A stretch of 64,000 bases of DNA from Clostridiales bacterium (GCA_004554585.1 SFLH01000001.1:248001-312000), one strand, 5' to 3'; counted from the first letter of the stretch, positions 1-8,769 are shown. The notes: generated by a model from the sequence alone, not told the origin. Translations and numbers: made by a program.

Positions 1-859
1 GGGCGTAGTCCTCGCCAAAGGCCGCGCAGGCCGGCAGGATCATCATGCCCGCCAGCAGGGCGAAGAGGGTGTCGAAGAGGGGCACCATGACGGCGTTGCG
101 CTGCAGATTCTTTTTCTTGTCCAGGTAGGAGCCAAAGGTGATGTTGATGCCCATGGCCACCGACAGGGAGAAGAACATCTGGCCCGACGCCGTTTTCAGG
201 ACCTCAAAGAAGCTGCCGGGCTCGGTGAACAGGGAGAAGTCCGGCTGGAACATGAACTTGTAGCCCTCTATGGCCCCCGGCTGGATGGCCACAAAGACGA
301 TGATGACCACCAGGATGACCCCCAGGGCGGGCATGACCGCCTTGCTGAACTTCTCGATGCCCCCCTTGATGCCCCCCATGACGATGACCATGGTGCAGGC
401 CATGAAGAGGACCAGGAAGAGGAGCATGCTGCTGTCGCTGTACAACAGCCATCTGAAAAAGCTGCTGCCCTGGCCGGCAAAGCCGTCAAAGCCGAAGATC
501 TGGACCAAAAAGCCCAGGCAGTACCGCAGGACCATGCCCCCCAGCACCGCGTAAAAGGCCAGGATCAGGAAGGGGGAGATCACCGCCATGTAGCCGATGA
601 AGGAGTACTTCTTGGCCAGGGCGGCATAGGCGCCGCCGGCCCCCTTGCCGGTCTTGCGCCCCAGGGCAAACTCGCCCAGCATGAGCACAATGCCCACCAG
701 GGCCACCAGGATGAGGTAGATAATCAGGAAGGCAAACCCGCCGGTCTTTCCCATTTTATAGGGAAAACCCCACAGATTGCCCAGGCCAATGGCTGAGCCG
801 ATGGAGGCCATGAGAAAGCCAAAGCTGCTCCCCCACTGCCCCCGTTTGGAAGTTTCCAT
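1..859 (-). CDS. Neurotransmitter:sodium symporter (NSS/SNF) family transporter, 3' end cut by window edge
   Basis: The N-terminal 286 residues of a Na+-dependent amino-acid-type transporter of the NSS (LeuT/SNF) family. Near the N-terminus it reads WGSSFGFLMASIGSAIGLGN then LWGFPY, the TM1 unwound region that binds sodium and substrate in LeuT-like proteins. A run of hydrophobic segments follows, with the GALGRKTGKGAGGAY-like intracellular loop typical of the family (here GEFALGRKTGKGAGGAYAAL). The ATG start has an AAGGAG site a few bases upstream. The gene runs off the left edge, so the C-terminal half is not visible. The substrate cannot be predicted; bacterial members usually carry amino acids or related amines. 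No operon partner is visible, and it is divergent from truA. Confidence 0.93.
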   Translation of the reverse strand, partial: METSKRGQWGSSFGFLMASIGSAIGLGNLWGFPYKMGKTGGFAFLIIYLILVALVGIVLMLGEFALGRKTGKGAGGAYAALAKKYSFIGYMAVISPFLILAFYAVLGGMVLRYCLGFLVQIFGFDGFAGQGSSFFRWLLYSDSSMLLFLVLFMACTMVIVMGGIKGGIEKFSKAVMPALGVILVVIIVFVAIQPGAIEGYKFMFQPDFSLFTEPGSFFEVLKTASGQMFFSLSVAMGINITFGSYLDKKKNLQRNAVMVPLFDTLFALLAGMMILPACAAFGEDYA

Positions 860-1203
860 ATGCTATTCTCCTTTTCTCTCGCGCCCTTCCCCAGAAAGGG
901 AAAGGACTGTGCGGACAGGGGCGTCTGTCCCCCCATGGACGGCAGGACCAAACGCCGTGCTAATGAGGACACTGTACACCAAAATCCCCAGAAATGCAAG
1001 GCGCTGGTCATCCATTCTACAAGTTCTGCACAAAACGCGTCGTTCCCCGGTGCCCGGCTTTCGGCCCTCCCCTCTTCCACGATCCCGGAAAAAACCGCCA
1101 AAGAAGGAAAAAAAGAGACCGCTGGCCCCTTTTCAGCGGGGCGGAAATCTTGTAAAATAAAAGAAATACAATCCCCGGCCGGGGAAGGAAAGAGGAGAGT
1201 GCC
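860..1203. other. Divergent intergenic region between symporter and truA
   Basis: About 340 bases between two divergent genes, with no convincing coding region. A weak TAAAAT -10-like element lies near 1153-1158 and a small CCGCTG/CAGCGG hairpin near 1120-1140, about 65 bases before truA. A GAGGAG ribosome site precedes truA. I see no riboswitch I can name. Confidence 0.4.
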
Positions 1204-1941
1204 ATGCCCAATTACCGCCTGACCCTTTGCTATGACGGCACCCGCTGGAAGGGGTGGCAGAAGCAGGGAAACACCGAGCAGACCATCCAGGGAAAGCTGG
1301 AAACTCTCCTCAGCCGTCTGCTGGACCAGCCGGTGGAGGTGGCCGGCTCCGGGCGCACCGACGCCGGGGCCCACGCCAAGATGCAAGTGGCCTCCTTCCG
1401 GGCCAAGACCCCCATGAGCACCCAGGAGATCTTGGCCGGCCTGCGCCAGTATCTGCCGGCGGACATCGGCGCCATCGATCTGACCCAGGCCGAGCCCCGC
1501 TTCCACGCCCGGCTGTCCTGCACCGGCAAGACCTATGTCTACCGCATCTGGAACAGTGACCTGCCCAATGTCTTTGAGCGCAACTACCTCTACCACCTCC
1601 ACGAGCCCCTGGACCTGCGGGCCATGCGGCAGGCCGCCGAAGACCTGTGCGGCACCCACGACTACCGGGCCTTCTGTTCCCTCAAGCGCTTTAAGCGCTC
1701 CACCGTGCGCCGGGTGGAGGCCATCACCATCGAGGACTTAGGCCCGGAACTGCGCTTTGTGGTCTCCGGCGACGGCTTTCTCTACCACATGGTCCGCATC
1801 CTCGTGGGCACCCTTCTGGCCGTAGGCCGGGGGCAGCTGGCCCCGGATGAGATGGGAGACATTCTGGCCTGCCAGGACCGCCGCCGGGCGGGAGAGACCG
1901 TCCCCGCCTGCGGCCTGTGCCTGGTGGACGTGCGCTATTGA
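1204..1941 (+). CDS. truA: tRNA pseudouridine(38-40) synthase TruA
   Basis: Converts uridines 38-40 of the tRNA anticodon stem to pseudouridine. The 245-residue length is normal for the family. The catalytic motif GSGRTDAGAHA is present with the nucleophilic aspartate at about residue 53, and the second half keeps the FHARLSCTGKTYVYRI and FLYHMVRILVGTLL blocks. The ATG start follows AGAGGAGAGTGCC. The gene stands alone between a divergent transporter and a convergent operon and ends at a strong shared terminator. Nothing unusual is seen. Confidence 0.97.
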   Translation: MPNYRLTLCYDGTRWKGWQKQGNTEQTIQGKLETLLSRLLDQPVEVAGSGRTDAGAHAKMQVASFRAKTPMSTQEILAGLRQYLPADIGAIDLTQAEPRFHARLSCTGKTYVYRIWNSDLPNVFERNYLYHLHEPLDLRAMRQAAEDLCGTHDYRAFCSLKRFKRSTVRRVEAITIEDLGPELRFVVSGDGFLYHMVRILVGTLLAVGRGQLAPDEMGDILACQDRRRAGETVPACGLCLVDVRY

Positions 1942-1956
1942 GCCTCTCTGCAAAAG

Positions 1957-1994
1957 GGAGCCCGCCCCTTCCACGTGTGGAAGGGGCGGGCTCC
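1957..1994. terminator. Bidirectional terminator between truA and the GerMN operon
   Basis: A perfect 18-bp stem with a two-base loop (GGAGCCCGCCCCTTCCAC and its complement). It is flanked by AAAA on the left and a T-rich stretch on the right, so it can serve both convergent transcripts. Confidence 0.85.
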
Positions 1995-2004
1995 TTCGTA
2001 TTTC

Positions 2005-2490
2005 TCAGCCGTCGGGCAGAAGGACGGACCAGGCGTCCTCCGCCGTCATGCGCTGGTGGTCCCGATAGGGCAGCATCTCCCCGTCCACGGTGATCATCAC
2101 CGTGGACACCTCCTCCAGCTGGGTCATGGTGAGCACCACGCTGTAGTCGGCCAAGGTCAGGTCGATGCCGGACAGGGTGCCGTAGCCGCTGGAAAAGTCC
2201 ACCGTGAGCAGGCCGTTGTGCAGGCTCCACTTGCGCAGGGTGACGCCCTCCGGGACGGCACAGTCCAGGTCTTCCTCCTCGGGCTCTGTCAGCAGGAGGG
2301 TCAGCAGGCCCTCTATGGGCTCCGTATCCTGGGGCAGCGGACGATTTTCCGCCACCAGGGCGGCCTCCTCCCCCTCCTCCTGGTTTAGGTAGTAGACCGC
2401 GTAGACCGTCTCGCCCTTTTTCTGGTCCAAACAGCCGCCCAGGCCCAGCAGCAGAGCCAACAGCAGCAGGCAGGCAGCAAGCCCTCTCAT
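2005..2490 (-). CDS. GerMN-domain lipoprotein
   Basis: A 161-residue predicted lipoprotein. A hydrophobic leader ends in LLGLGGC, a good lipobox, so it should be tethered outside the membrane. The rest resembles a GerMN (sporulation/spore germination) domain, with the family pattern of a strand reading LLTVDFSSGYG followed by SVVLTMTQLEEVSTVMITVDGE. The chosen start overlaps the stop of the upstream histidine kinase in an ATGA junction and has a GGAGGGG site, which indicates translational coupling. A longer upstream reading frame is rejected because it lies inside the kinase. Its role next to a two-component system may be envelope sensing or sporulation, but this is inferred. Confidence 0.85.
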   Translation of the reverse strand: MRGLAACLLLLALLLGLGGCLDQKKGETVYAVYYLNQEEGEEAALVAENRPLPQDTEPIEGLLTLLLTEPEEEDLDCAVPEGVTLRKWSLHNGLLTVDFSSGYGTLSGIDLTLADYSVVLTMTQLEEVSTVMITVDGEMLPYRDHQRMTAEDAWSVLLPDG

Positions 2491-3956
2491 GGCGCCCCTC
2501 CTTCCTCTTGCCAGGCGGGCAGAAGCACCTGGAACTCCACGCCGGCCTGCTCCCGGGCATGGACCGTCACCTCGCCGCCATGGTGGCGCACGGCGTCCCG
2601 GACGATGGACAAGCCCAAGCCCGTGCCGCCGGCGGCCCGGGAGCGGGCCTTGTCCACCCGATAGAACCGCTCGAAGATCCGGGCCATGTCCTCCTCGGGA
2701 ATCCCCACTCCTGTGTCCGCCACAGACAGGCAGATCTGGTCGCCCTGCCGGCAGGTGGAGACCTCCACCTCGCCCCCGGGCACGTTGTATTTGATGGCGT
2801 TTTCCATCAGGTTGCGCAGAATCTGAATGGTATCCTCCGGGTTGCACCGGATCACGCAGCCCGGCGCCAGCCGGGTCTGGATGTTCACCTGAGCCTCCTC
2901 CGCCAGGGGGGTGAGCAGGCGCTGGGTGCGCTCCACCTGTTCGTTGAGGTCCACCGCCTCCCGGCGGAGGGTCCGCCCCTCGTCCAGGCGGTTGAGCTCC
3001 AGCAGCTCCTGGCTGATGTGGATCAGCCGGTCGGCCGCCTCGCCGATGTCCGCCACAAACTCCCGGGTGGTCTCCCGGTCGATGTTCTCATCCTGGAGAA
3101 TGGAGTCGGTGAGCAGGCGGATGGAGGCCAGGGGAGTCTTGAGCTCGTGGGAGGCGTCGGAGACAAACCGCCGCCGCTCTTCCTCTGTGGTCTGCAGGCG
3201 GCCGGTGAGCTGGTTAAACTCCTCGGCCAGCTGGGCCAGCTCGTCGTGGCCGTCCATGGAGATGCGGTGGGTATATTCCCCCGCCCGCACGGTGCGCATA
3301 CCCCCCAGCAGGGCGCGCACCCGCCGGGAGAGAAAGATGGAAAAGGCGCCAAAGAGCACCAGCACCGCCAAACACACCACCAGGGAGATCAGCCACAGGT
3401 TGCGCTGCAGCTCCTGCAGCAGGGCCCCCTGGGCGCTGTCCTGCTCATACAGGCACACCGCCCCCACCACCTGGTTGCGGTTCATCACCGGCGTGGCCGC
3501 CCTGCTGTAGAAGGTCCCGTCCCGATACTGGCTGGAAAAGGCGTCATTGCCCCGCAGGGCATCGGCGATCTCCCGGGTCAGGGCGTACTTGCCCACAGCG
3601 GAGTCATCCCCGGTGTCGTAGAGGACCAGGCCGGCCTCGTCGGTGATCACCACCCGGGCCGCGTCCAGCTTTTCCAGCTGGCTGACGGCCTGCTCCACCG
3701 TCTCCGTCGTCAGCTCGTCGGCGGTGGTTAGGGTGTTGGTGATGAGCACCGCCTGGTTTGCCAAGGCGGTCTGTTGGGAGCGGAACATCAGGTTTTGGCT
3801 CATGATGAGGGGGTAGGTGTTCATGAGGATCACCAGCACAGCGATGAGCAGGGAATAGCCTAGAGACAGGCGCATTTGCAGGGAGTGGGTGATGTTCAGC
3901 CTCTCTGCCGCCTGGCGGGCCCGCGCCCTCACCCAGGCGCGCCAGTCAGTTCCCAT
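2487..3956 (-). CDS. Membrane sensor histidine kinase (OmpR-partner type)
   Basis: A 489-residue sensor kinase. TM1 lies at about residues 30-50, an extracytoplasmic sensor region follows to about 187, and TM2 is at about 188-208. A HAMP segment leads to HisKA with SDASHELKTPLASIRLL (phospho-acceptor His270). The ATPase domain has the N-box NAIKYN, G1 DTGVGIPEED and G2 GGTGLGLSI. It is expected to autophosphorylate and pass phosphate to the adjacent response regulator. The ATG used here overlaps the regulator stop by 11 bases; an earlier in-frame start would lie inside the regulator. It is coupled to the GerMN lipoprotein downstream. The stimulus is unknown. Confidence 0.95.
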   Translation of the reverse strand: MGTDWRAWVRARARQAAERLNITHSLQMRLSLGYSLLIAVLVILMNTYPLIMSQNLMFRSQQTALANQAVLITNTLTTADELTTETVEQAVSQLEKLDAARVVITDEAGLVLYDTGDDSAVGKYALTREIADALRGNDAFSSQYRDGTFYSRAATPVMNRNQVVGAVCLYEQDSAQGALLQELQRNLWLISLVVCLAVLVLFGAFSIFLSRRVRALLGGMRTVRAGEYTHRISMDGHDELAQLAEEFNQLTGRLQTTEEERRRFVSDASHELKTPLASIRLLTDSILQDENIDRETTREFVADIGEAADRLIHISQELLELNRLDEGRTLRREAVDLNEQVERTQRLLTPLAEEAQVNIQTRLAPGCVIRCNPEDTIQILRNLMENAIKYNVPGGEVEVSTCRQGDQICLSVADTGVGIPEEDMARIFERFYRVDKARSRAAGGTGLGLSIVRDAVRHHGGEVTVHAREQAGVEFQVLLPAWQEEGGAP

Positions 3957-4635
3957 GGAAATAGTATCCCACCCCCCATTTGGTACACAGCAGGGTGGGG
4001 TTGGCCGGGTCCTGCTCCACTTTCTCCCGCAGGCGGCGGATGTGCACATCCACCGTCCGATACTCTCCGGTGTACTCATACCCCCACACTAGGTTGAGCA
4101 GCTGTTCCCGGCTGTAGACCCGGTTGGGGTGCTTCATGAGCAGTTCCAGCAGGTCAAATTCCCGGGCAGTGAGCTCCACGGTTCTGCCGTCCTTCCAGGT
4201 GGTCCGGGCGGCGGTATCCAAAGTCAGGCCCCCCAGGGTCAGCCGCTGCCGGTCGTCCTCCTGCCGCCGTGCGGCGGAGGCCCGGCGGAGCAGGGCCTTC
4301 ACCCGGGCCTTGACCTCCAGAATGTTGAAGGGTTTGGTGATGTAATCGTCCGCCCCATATTCAAAACCCAGCAGCTTGTCCGTGTCCTCGCTGCGGGCGG
4401 TGAGCATGATGATGGGCACGTTGGAAAAGGCCCGGATCTCCATGCAGGCCTCCAGGCCATCCAGCTCGGGCATCATCAGGTCCAAGATGATCAGGTCATA
4501 GTCGTTGGCCCGGGCCATCTCCACCGCCTGGCGGCCGTTGTAGCCCACATCCACCGTGTAGCCCTCGTTCTCTAAGTTAAAGCGGATGCCCTTGACCATC
4601 ACCTTCTCGTCATCCACTACCAGAATTCGTGCCAT
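3946..4635 (-). CDS. OmpR/PhoB-family response regulator
   Basis: A 229-residue response regulator. The receiver domain has acidic pocket DD at residues 8-9, phospho-acceptor Asp52 in LIILDLMMPELDG, the switch Thr in MLTARS and Lys in ITKPF. The winged-helix output domain ends with the wing VGYYFHGN. It forms the pair with the overlapping kinase. Its start codon lies within the 3' end of the comEA-like gene, so all four genes of this leftward block are probably one transcript. Confidence 0.96.
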   Translation of the reverse strand: MARILVVDDEKVMVKGIRFNLENEGYTVDVGYNGRQAVEMARANDYDLIILDLMMPELDGLEACMEIRAFSNVPIIMLTARSEDTDKLLGFEYGADDYITKPFNILEVKARVKALLRRASAARRQEDDRQRLTLGGLTLDTAARTTWKDGRTVELTAREFDLLELLMKHPNRVYSREQLLNLVWGYEYTGEYRTVDVHIRRLREKVEQDPANPTLLCTKWGVGYYFHGN

Positions 4636-5041
4636 GATCGCCTCCTTCCTCCGCCGCCGGCGCGACGGTCACATAGGGCCGAAGCTTGGCCAGAGTGGCC
4701 TCGCCGATGCCCTTGACTTCCAACAGCTCTTCCACCGAGGAAAAGCCCCCGTGTTCCTCCCGCCAGGCCACAATGGCGCTGCCCTTGGTCTCCCCGATGC
4801 CGGGCAGACGGGTCAGGTCGGACAGGCTGGCCTGGTTCAGGTCCAGCACCTCCCCCGGCAGCATACCCGGTGCGGCCGGGGTCTCGGCGGCAGCCTGGGG
4901 CTCCTCCTCCACCGTGCGCACCGTCACCCCTTCCCGGGGCGGGGCAGCCCAAAACCAGAGGAGTGTCCCCACGGCAAACAGGGCCGTGAGCAGGAGAACG
5001 AGAAGTTCCAACCGAGAAATTTTCACAAATTTTCCCCGCAT
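4610..5041 (-). CDS. ComEA-like membrane-anchored helix-hairpin-helix DNA-binding protein
   Basis: A 143-residue protein with one N-terminal membrane segment, a short Glu/Ala/Pro linker and a C-terminal tandem helix-hairpin-helix: LDLNQASLSDLTRLPGIGET followed by SSVEELLEVKGIGEATLAKL. This is the DNA-binding module of competence protein ComEA, which holds incoming DNA at the membrane. It is shorter than typical ComEA because the SLBB region is missing. I chose the second ATG because GGGAGG lies seven bases upstream; the first ATG, 15 bases earlier, has no such site. It overlaps the response regulator gene. A role in DNA uptake is inferred. Confidence 0.85.
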   Translation of the reverse strand: MRGKFVKISRLELLVLLLTALFAVGTLLWFWAAPPREGVTVRTVEEEPQAAAETPAAPGMLPGEVLDLNQASLSDLTRLPGIGETKGSAIVAWREEHGGFSSVEELLEVKGIGEATLAKLRPYVTVAPAAEEGGDHGTNSGSG

Positions 5042-5121
5042 TGTTCCCTCCCCCATTGCGTCTTGTGGTCAGCTTTGTTATGATAATCGAAAGCTTTCTT
5101 TTCTTTCTCTGCCCCGCGTGT

Positions 5122-5152
5122 TTCACAAAGCGGGAACACGCAGGACTATTAT
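5122..5152 (+). promoter_or_regulatory. Possible promoter for the carboxypeptidase gene
   Basis: TTCACA and TATTAT separated by 19 bases, just ahead of the D-Ala-D-Ala carboxypeptidase gene. The predicted transcript start falls about where the upstream alternative ATG lies, which favours the downstream ATG as the real start. The spacer is longer than ideal. Confidence 0.4.
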
Positions 5153-5175
5153 AACACGGGATGTGGATGTTTCCT

Positions 5176-7104
5176 ATGAAAAAAACGCTGATTCGTGCGC
5201 TTTCTTTTTTTCTGACCTTGTCACTGCTCACTGGGCTGCTCTCCCCTCTGGCAGGCGCCATCGAATACGAAGGGGTGGAGTCCATCACGGTGGACGCCAC
5301 GGCCGCTCTGCTCATCGACCTGGACTCTGACCAGGTCCTCTACGACCAGGACGCCGACCAGCAGCGCTACCCCGCCAGCATCACCAAGATCATGACCGCC
5401 CTGCTCACCCTAGAGGCCGTGGGCCGGGGTGAGCTGGACCTGTCCACCGAAGTCACCGTGGACGCCGCCGCCCTGACTGACATCACCGATGACTCCTCCA
5501 CCGCCAACCTCAAGGCCGGGGAGGTCATCTCTGTGAAGGACCTGCTCTACTGCCTGCTGGTCTCCTCGGCCAACGAGGCGGCCAACATCTTGGCCATGAC
5601 CGTCTGCGGGGACATCCCCACCTTTGTGGATCGCATGAACCAGCGAGCCCAGGAGCTGGGCATGACGGGCACCCACTTTGCCAACCCCCACGGTCTGCAC
5701 AACCCCGACCACTACTCCACCGCCTGGGACATCTACAAGATGACCAAGCAGGCCATGACCCACGCCACCTTCCGGGAGATCGTCTCCACCTCCTACTACA
5801 CTGTCCCGGCCACCAATCTCTCTGCCGAGCGCAGCCTCATCAACACCAACGCGCTGCTCACCTCCGGCAAGTATCCGGGCTACACCCTCTCGGGCACCAT
5901 CGGCGTGAAGACCGGCAGCACCGGCCAGGCGGGCTACTGCCTGGTGGCCGCCGCCCAGAAGCGCGGGCACACCCTGGTCTCCGTGGTCCTGGGGGCGGAA
6001 AACCCCACCGACAGTAAGGGCAATGTCCAGCGCAAGCAGTTCTCCGAGAGCAAAAAGCTCCTTGAGTGGGGCTTTGACAACTTCACCTCGGCCACCCTGC
6101 TGGATCAGGACAGCTACCTGCAGGAGATCCCCGTCCGCTTCTCGTCGGAGACCACCCACGTGGTCCTGCGCCCCACCCAGGAGGTAACCGCCCTGGTCCC
6201 CGGCACCTACGACAAAGAGCGGCTGGAGCTACGCCTGCATCTGGACGCCGACGTGGCCTCCGCCCCCATCCAGGCCGGGGACGTGCTGGGCACCGTCACC
6301 GTCATCTACGCCGGCGAGGAATATGCCGTTGTGGATATGGCCGCTGTCACCGACGTGTCCTTCTCCCCCTTTGTGGCCTTCGTCTCCAGCGTGAACACCG
6401 TGCTGGGGAACATCTACGTGCGGCTGATGCTCCTCATCGCGCTGGTCTTTGTGATCATCGGCTTTGTCCGCCGGTTCCAGGAGCACACCAAGGAGGAGCG
6501 CCGGGCCAAGCGCCAGCAGCGCCTGGATGAGAAGATCGCCTTCCGCCAGCGGGAGGCCGAGGCCCGCCAGCAGGACGAAGCCCTGGCCAAGCAGGAGAAG
6601 GAGGCCCGGGAGGCCCGGCGGAAAGAGGAACTCCTCCGCCGCCAGCAGGAGGCCCAGGAGCGCCAGGCCAAGCGCGCCCAGGAGGCCCAGGAGCGCCACC
6701 TGCGCCGGGAGCAGGAACGCCAGGAGCGGGAAGAGCGCCAGCGCCAGCTGCGGGCCGAGCGGGAGGCCCGCCAGGCCCAAGAACGGGAACGCCAGGCCCA
6801 GGAGCGCCGCCGGCGCCAAGAGGCCGAGCGCCAGGAACGCCAGGAGCGGGAGCGCCGGGAGCGCCAGGCCCGGGAGTACCGCCGGCGCCAGGAGGAAGAG
6901 CGCCGCCGTCAGGAGGAAGCCCGCCGCCGCCAGCAGGAGCGCCAGGAGCGGGCGCGGCAGGAGCGCCGCCGCCAGGAACAGGCCGACCGGGAACGCCGCC
7001 GCCAGCAGGAATGGGAGCGCCGGGCCCGGGGCTACGACTCCTACAACCACCGGGGCAATTCCCCCCGTCCCCCCCAGGGGCGGCGCCCCACAGGCCGAAG
7101 ATAA
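5176..7104 (+). CDS. dacF: D-alanyl-D-alanine carboxypeptidase (peptidase S11) with long charged C-terminal tail
   Basis: A penicillin-binding DD-carboxypeptidase that trims the terminal D-Ala from peptidoglycan stem peptides outside the membrane. A signal peptide starts MKKTLIRALSFFLTL. Active-site motifs are SITK (nucleophile Ser68), SAN at about 131-133 and KTG at about 245. A PBP5-type C-terminal beta domain and a membrane segment at about residues 420-442 follow. Unusually, about 200 further residues are made almost only of Arg, Glu, Gln and Ala (RQ/RE/ER repeats), predicted as one long cytoplasmic coiled coil. An ATG five codons earlier is possible, but the signal peptide and promoter position favour this one. 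The gene is downstream of a divergent comEA block. Confidence 0.93.
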   Translation: MKKTLIRALSFFLTLSLLTGLLSPLAGAIEYEGVESITVDATAALLIDLDSDQVLYDQDADQQRYPASITKIMTALLTLEAVGRGELDLSTEVTVDAAALTDITDDSSTANLKAGEVISVKDLLYCLLVSSANEAANILAMTVCGDIPTFVDRMNQRAQELGMTGTHFANPHGLHNPDHYSTAWDIYKMTKQAMTHATFREIVSTSYYTVPATNLSAERSLINTNALLTSGKYPGYTLSGTIGVKTGSTGQAGYCLVAAAQKRGHTLVSVVLGAENPTDSKGNVQRKQFSESKKLLEWGFDNFTSATLLDQDSYLQEIPVRFSSETTHVVLRPTQEVTALVPGTYDKERLELRLHLDADVASAPIQAGDVLGTVTVIYAGEEYAVVDMAAVTDVSFSPFVAFVSSVNTVLGNIYVRLMLLIALVFVIIGFVRRFQEHTKEERRAKRQQRLDEKIAFRQREAEARQQDEALAKQEKEAREARRKEELLRRQQEAQERQAKRAQEAQERHLRREQERQEREERQRQLRAEREARQAQERERQAQERRRRQEAERQERQERERRERQAREYRRRQEEERRRQEEARRRQQERQERARQERRRQEQADRERRRQQEWERRARGYDSYNHRGNSPRPPQGRRPTGRR

Positions 7105-7177
7105 CCCCGCTTCTCCCTTTCGTTCATCACGGTTCCTTTCACCTTGAGACCGCGCCCACAGGCGCAAGGAGGTTACT

Positions 7178-7912
7178 ATGGATCAACAGATCGCTACCCT
7201 GCAGAAATGGATTGACGAGAGCCAGAACATCGTCTTTTTCGGCGGCGCCGGGGTGTCTACGGAAAGCGGCATCCCCGACTTCCGCAGCGTGGACGGACTG
7301 TACAACCAGTCCTACGCCTATCCCCCGGAGACCATCCTCAGCGCGTCCTTCTTTGCCCAGCACCCCGAGGAGTTTTACCGCTTCTACCGGGAGAAAATGC
7401 TCATTCAGGGTGCCAAGCCCAACCCGGCCCACCTGAAGTTGGCCGAGCTGGAGCGGGCAGGCAAGCTCAAGGCCGTGGTCACCCAGAATATCGACGGACT
7501 GCACCAGGCGGCGGGCAGCAAGGTGGTCTACGAACTGCACGGCTCCACCCTGCGCAACTACTGCGTGCGGTGCAAGAAGAAATACAGCATCGACTATCTG
7601 TTCCAGACCACCGGCGTGCCCCGGTGCAGCGAACCCCACTGCAAAGGCATTGTCCGCCCGGACGTGGTCCTCTACGAAGAGGGGCTGGACCCCGACGTGA
7701 TCTCCGGCGCCGTAGCCGCCATTCGCAAGGCGGACATGCTCATCATCGGTGGCACCTCCCTGGTGGTCTACCCGGCAGCGGGGCTGGTCAACTACTACAG
7801 CGGGAAGAAGCTGGTGCTCATCAACAAATCCCGTACCAGCATGGACTCCTCGGCGGATCTGGCCATCAACGCCCCCATCGGGCAGGTCTTCTCCCAGATC
7901 ACCGTGGGCTAA
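7178..7912 (+). CDS. NAD-dependent protein deacylase, Sir2 family (apparently active)
   Basis: A 244-residue sirtuin that removes acyl groups from lysine using NAD+. All core motifs are present: GGAGVSTESGIPDFRS (NAD binding, residues 22-37), TQNIDGLHQAAGS, the catalytic ELHGS with His121, and GTSLVVYPAAGLV. A zinc site is formed by CVRC and a later CSEPHC pair. AAGGAGG precedes the ATG. It is followed after about 40 bases by a diverged second copy, so the two are likely co-expressed. Targets are unknown. Confidence 0.95.
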   Translation: MDQQIATLQKWIDESQNIVFFGGAGVSTESGIPDFRSVDGLYNQSYAYPPETILSASFFAQHPEEFYRFYREKMLIQGAKPNPAHLKLAELERAGKLKAVVTQNIDGLHQAAGSKVVYELHGSTLRNYCVRCKKKYSIDYLFQTTGVPRCSEPHCKGIVRPDVVLYEEGLDPDVISGAVAAIRKADMLIIGGTSLVVYPAAGLVNYYSGKKLVLINKSRTSMDSSADLAINAPIGQVFSQITVG

Positions 7913-7951
7913 GTCCCATCCCAGCGGCCTGGCCGCCCTTGGAGGGTTTTT

Positions 7952-8701
7952 ATGGACATTGAACTCAACATCCTGGAAAACTGGATCAACCAAAGCCAGA
8001 ACATCGTCTTCATCTCCGGCCCAGACCTGTCCGCCGAGGCAGGCTTTCCTGACTACCGGCAAATGGACGAGGGATATCTGGATACCTACAAGTATCCCCC
8101 TGACGAGATCCTCTGCCTGACCTTTCTCCAGCGTAACCCCTTCTATTTTTACCGCTACTACCGAGACAAGATCCTGGCCCCGGTCCTGGCCGCCCAGCCC
8201 AGCCCCGCCCACGAGGCCCTGGCCAAGCTGGAGGAAGCGGGCAAGCTCAAGGCCATCCTCACCGTGAACATCGACGGCATCCACCAGGAGGCCGGCAGCC
8301 GGGAGGTGGTGGAGCTTCAGGGCTCGGTGATGCGCAGCTGGTGCGCCAAGTGCGAAAAGTTTTTGGACTTCTTCTACATCGCCGACAGCCCCACCCACAT
8401 CCCCTACTGCAACGTGGACATGTGCGGCGACTACGTGCGCCCAGCCATCGTGCTCAAGGAGGAGCCCTATGACCTGGCGCTGCTGGAGAAGGCCCTGGAC
8501 TACGTGCGCCAGGCGGAGGTCCTCATCATCGACGGCTCGGCCCTTCGGCACTTCCCCGTGCCCAACTTGATGCAAGCCTACCAGGGCCACAAGCTGGTCC
8601 TGCTCAACACCGCCCCTCTGGTTTTCGACTCCCGGGCGGGGATCGTCATCCGCAACCACACCTGTACCGATATCTTTCAACAGCTCCACCTGGATCTATG
8701 A
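7952..8701 (+). CDS. Diverged Sir2-family paralogue, probably catalytically inactive
   Basis: A 249-residue homologue of the preceding sirtuin, aligning along its whole length (NWINQSQNIVFISG versus KWIDESQNIVFFGG). Key positions have changed. The NAD motif GGAGVS is replaced by SGPDLS, the catalytic His in ELHGS is Gln123 (ELQGS), and GTSLVVYPAAGLV is DGSALRHFPVPNL. NIDGIHQEAGS and the cysteine pairs CAKC and CNVDMC are kept, so the fold and zinc site probably survive. I infer a pseudoenzyme that may bind or regulate the active partner. AAGGAGTTTTT-like GGAGGG lies upstream of the ATG. Confidence 0.9.
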   Translation: MDIELNILENWINQSQNIVFISGPDLSAEAGFPDYRQMDEGYLDTYKYPPDEILCLTFLQRNPFYFYRYYRDKILAPVLAAQPSPAHEALAKLEEAGKLKAILTVNIDGIHQEAGSREVVELQGSVMRSWCAKCEKFLDFFYIADSPTHIPYCNVDMCGDYVRPAIVLKEEPYDLALLEKALDYVRQAEVLIIDGSALRHFPVPNLMQAYQGHKLVLLNTAPLVFDSRAGIVIRNHTCTDIFQQLHLDL

Positions 8702-8704
8702 GAA

Positions 8705-8730
8705 CGGCGGAGAGCCTGGTCTCTCCGCCG
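8705..8730 (+). terminator. Hairpin after the Sir2 pair
   Basis: CGGCGGAGAG, a six-base loop and CTCTCCGCCG form a perfect 10-bp stem four bases after the second sirtuin stop. The following bases are only mildly T-rich, so it may be a weak terminator or a processing or attenuation structure before fumC. Confidence 0.5.
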
Positions 8731-8769
8731 CTTCTAGTTCCGGCGGGGTCTTTATAGGAGGAATTCCCT

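Noticed and set aside
6480..7080. Repetitive DNA in the carboxypeptidase tail as a VNTR or CRISPR-like array
   Set aside because: The units are not regular at the DNA level; the repetition reflects R/E/Q codons of a coiled coil.
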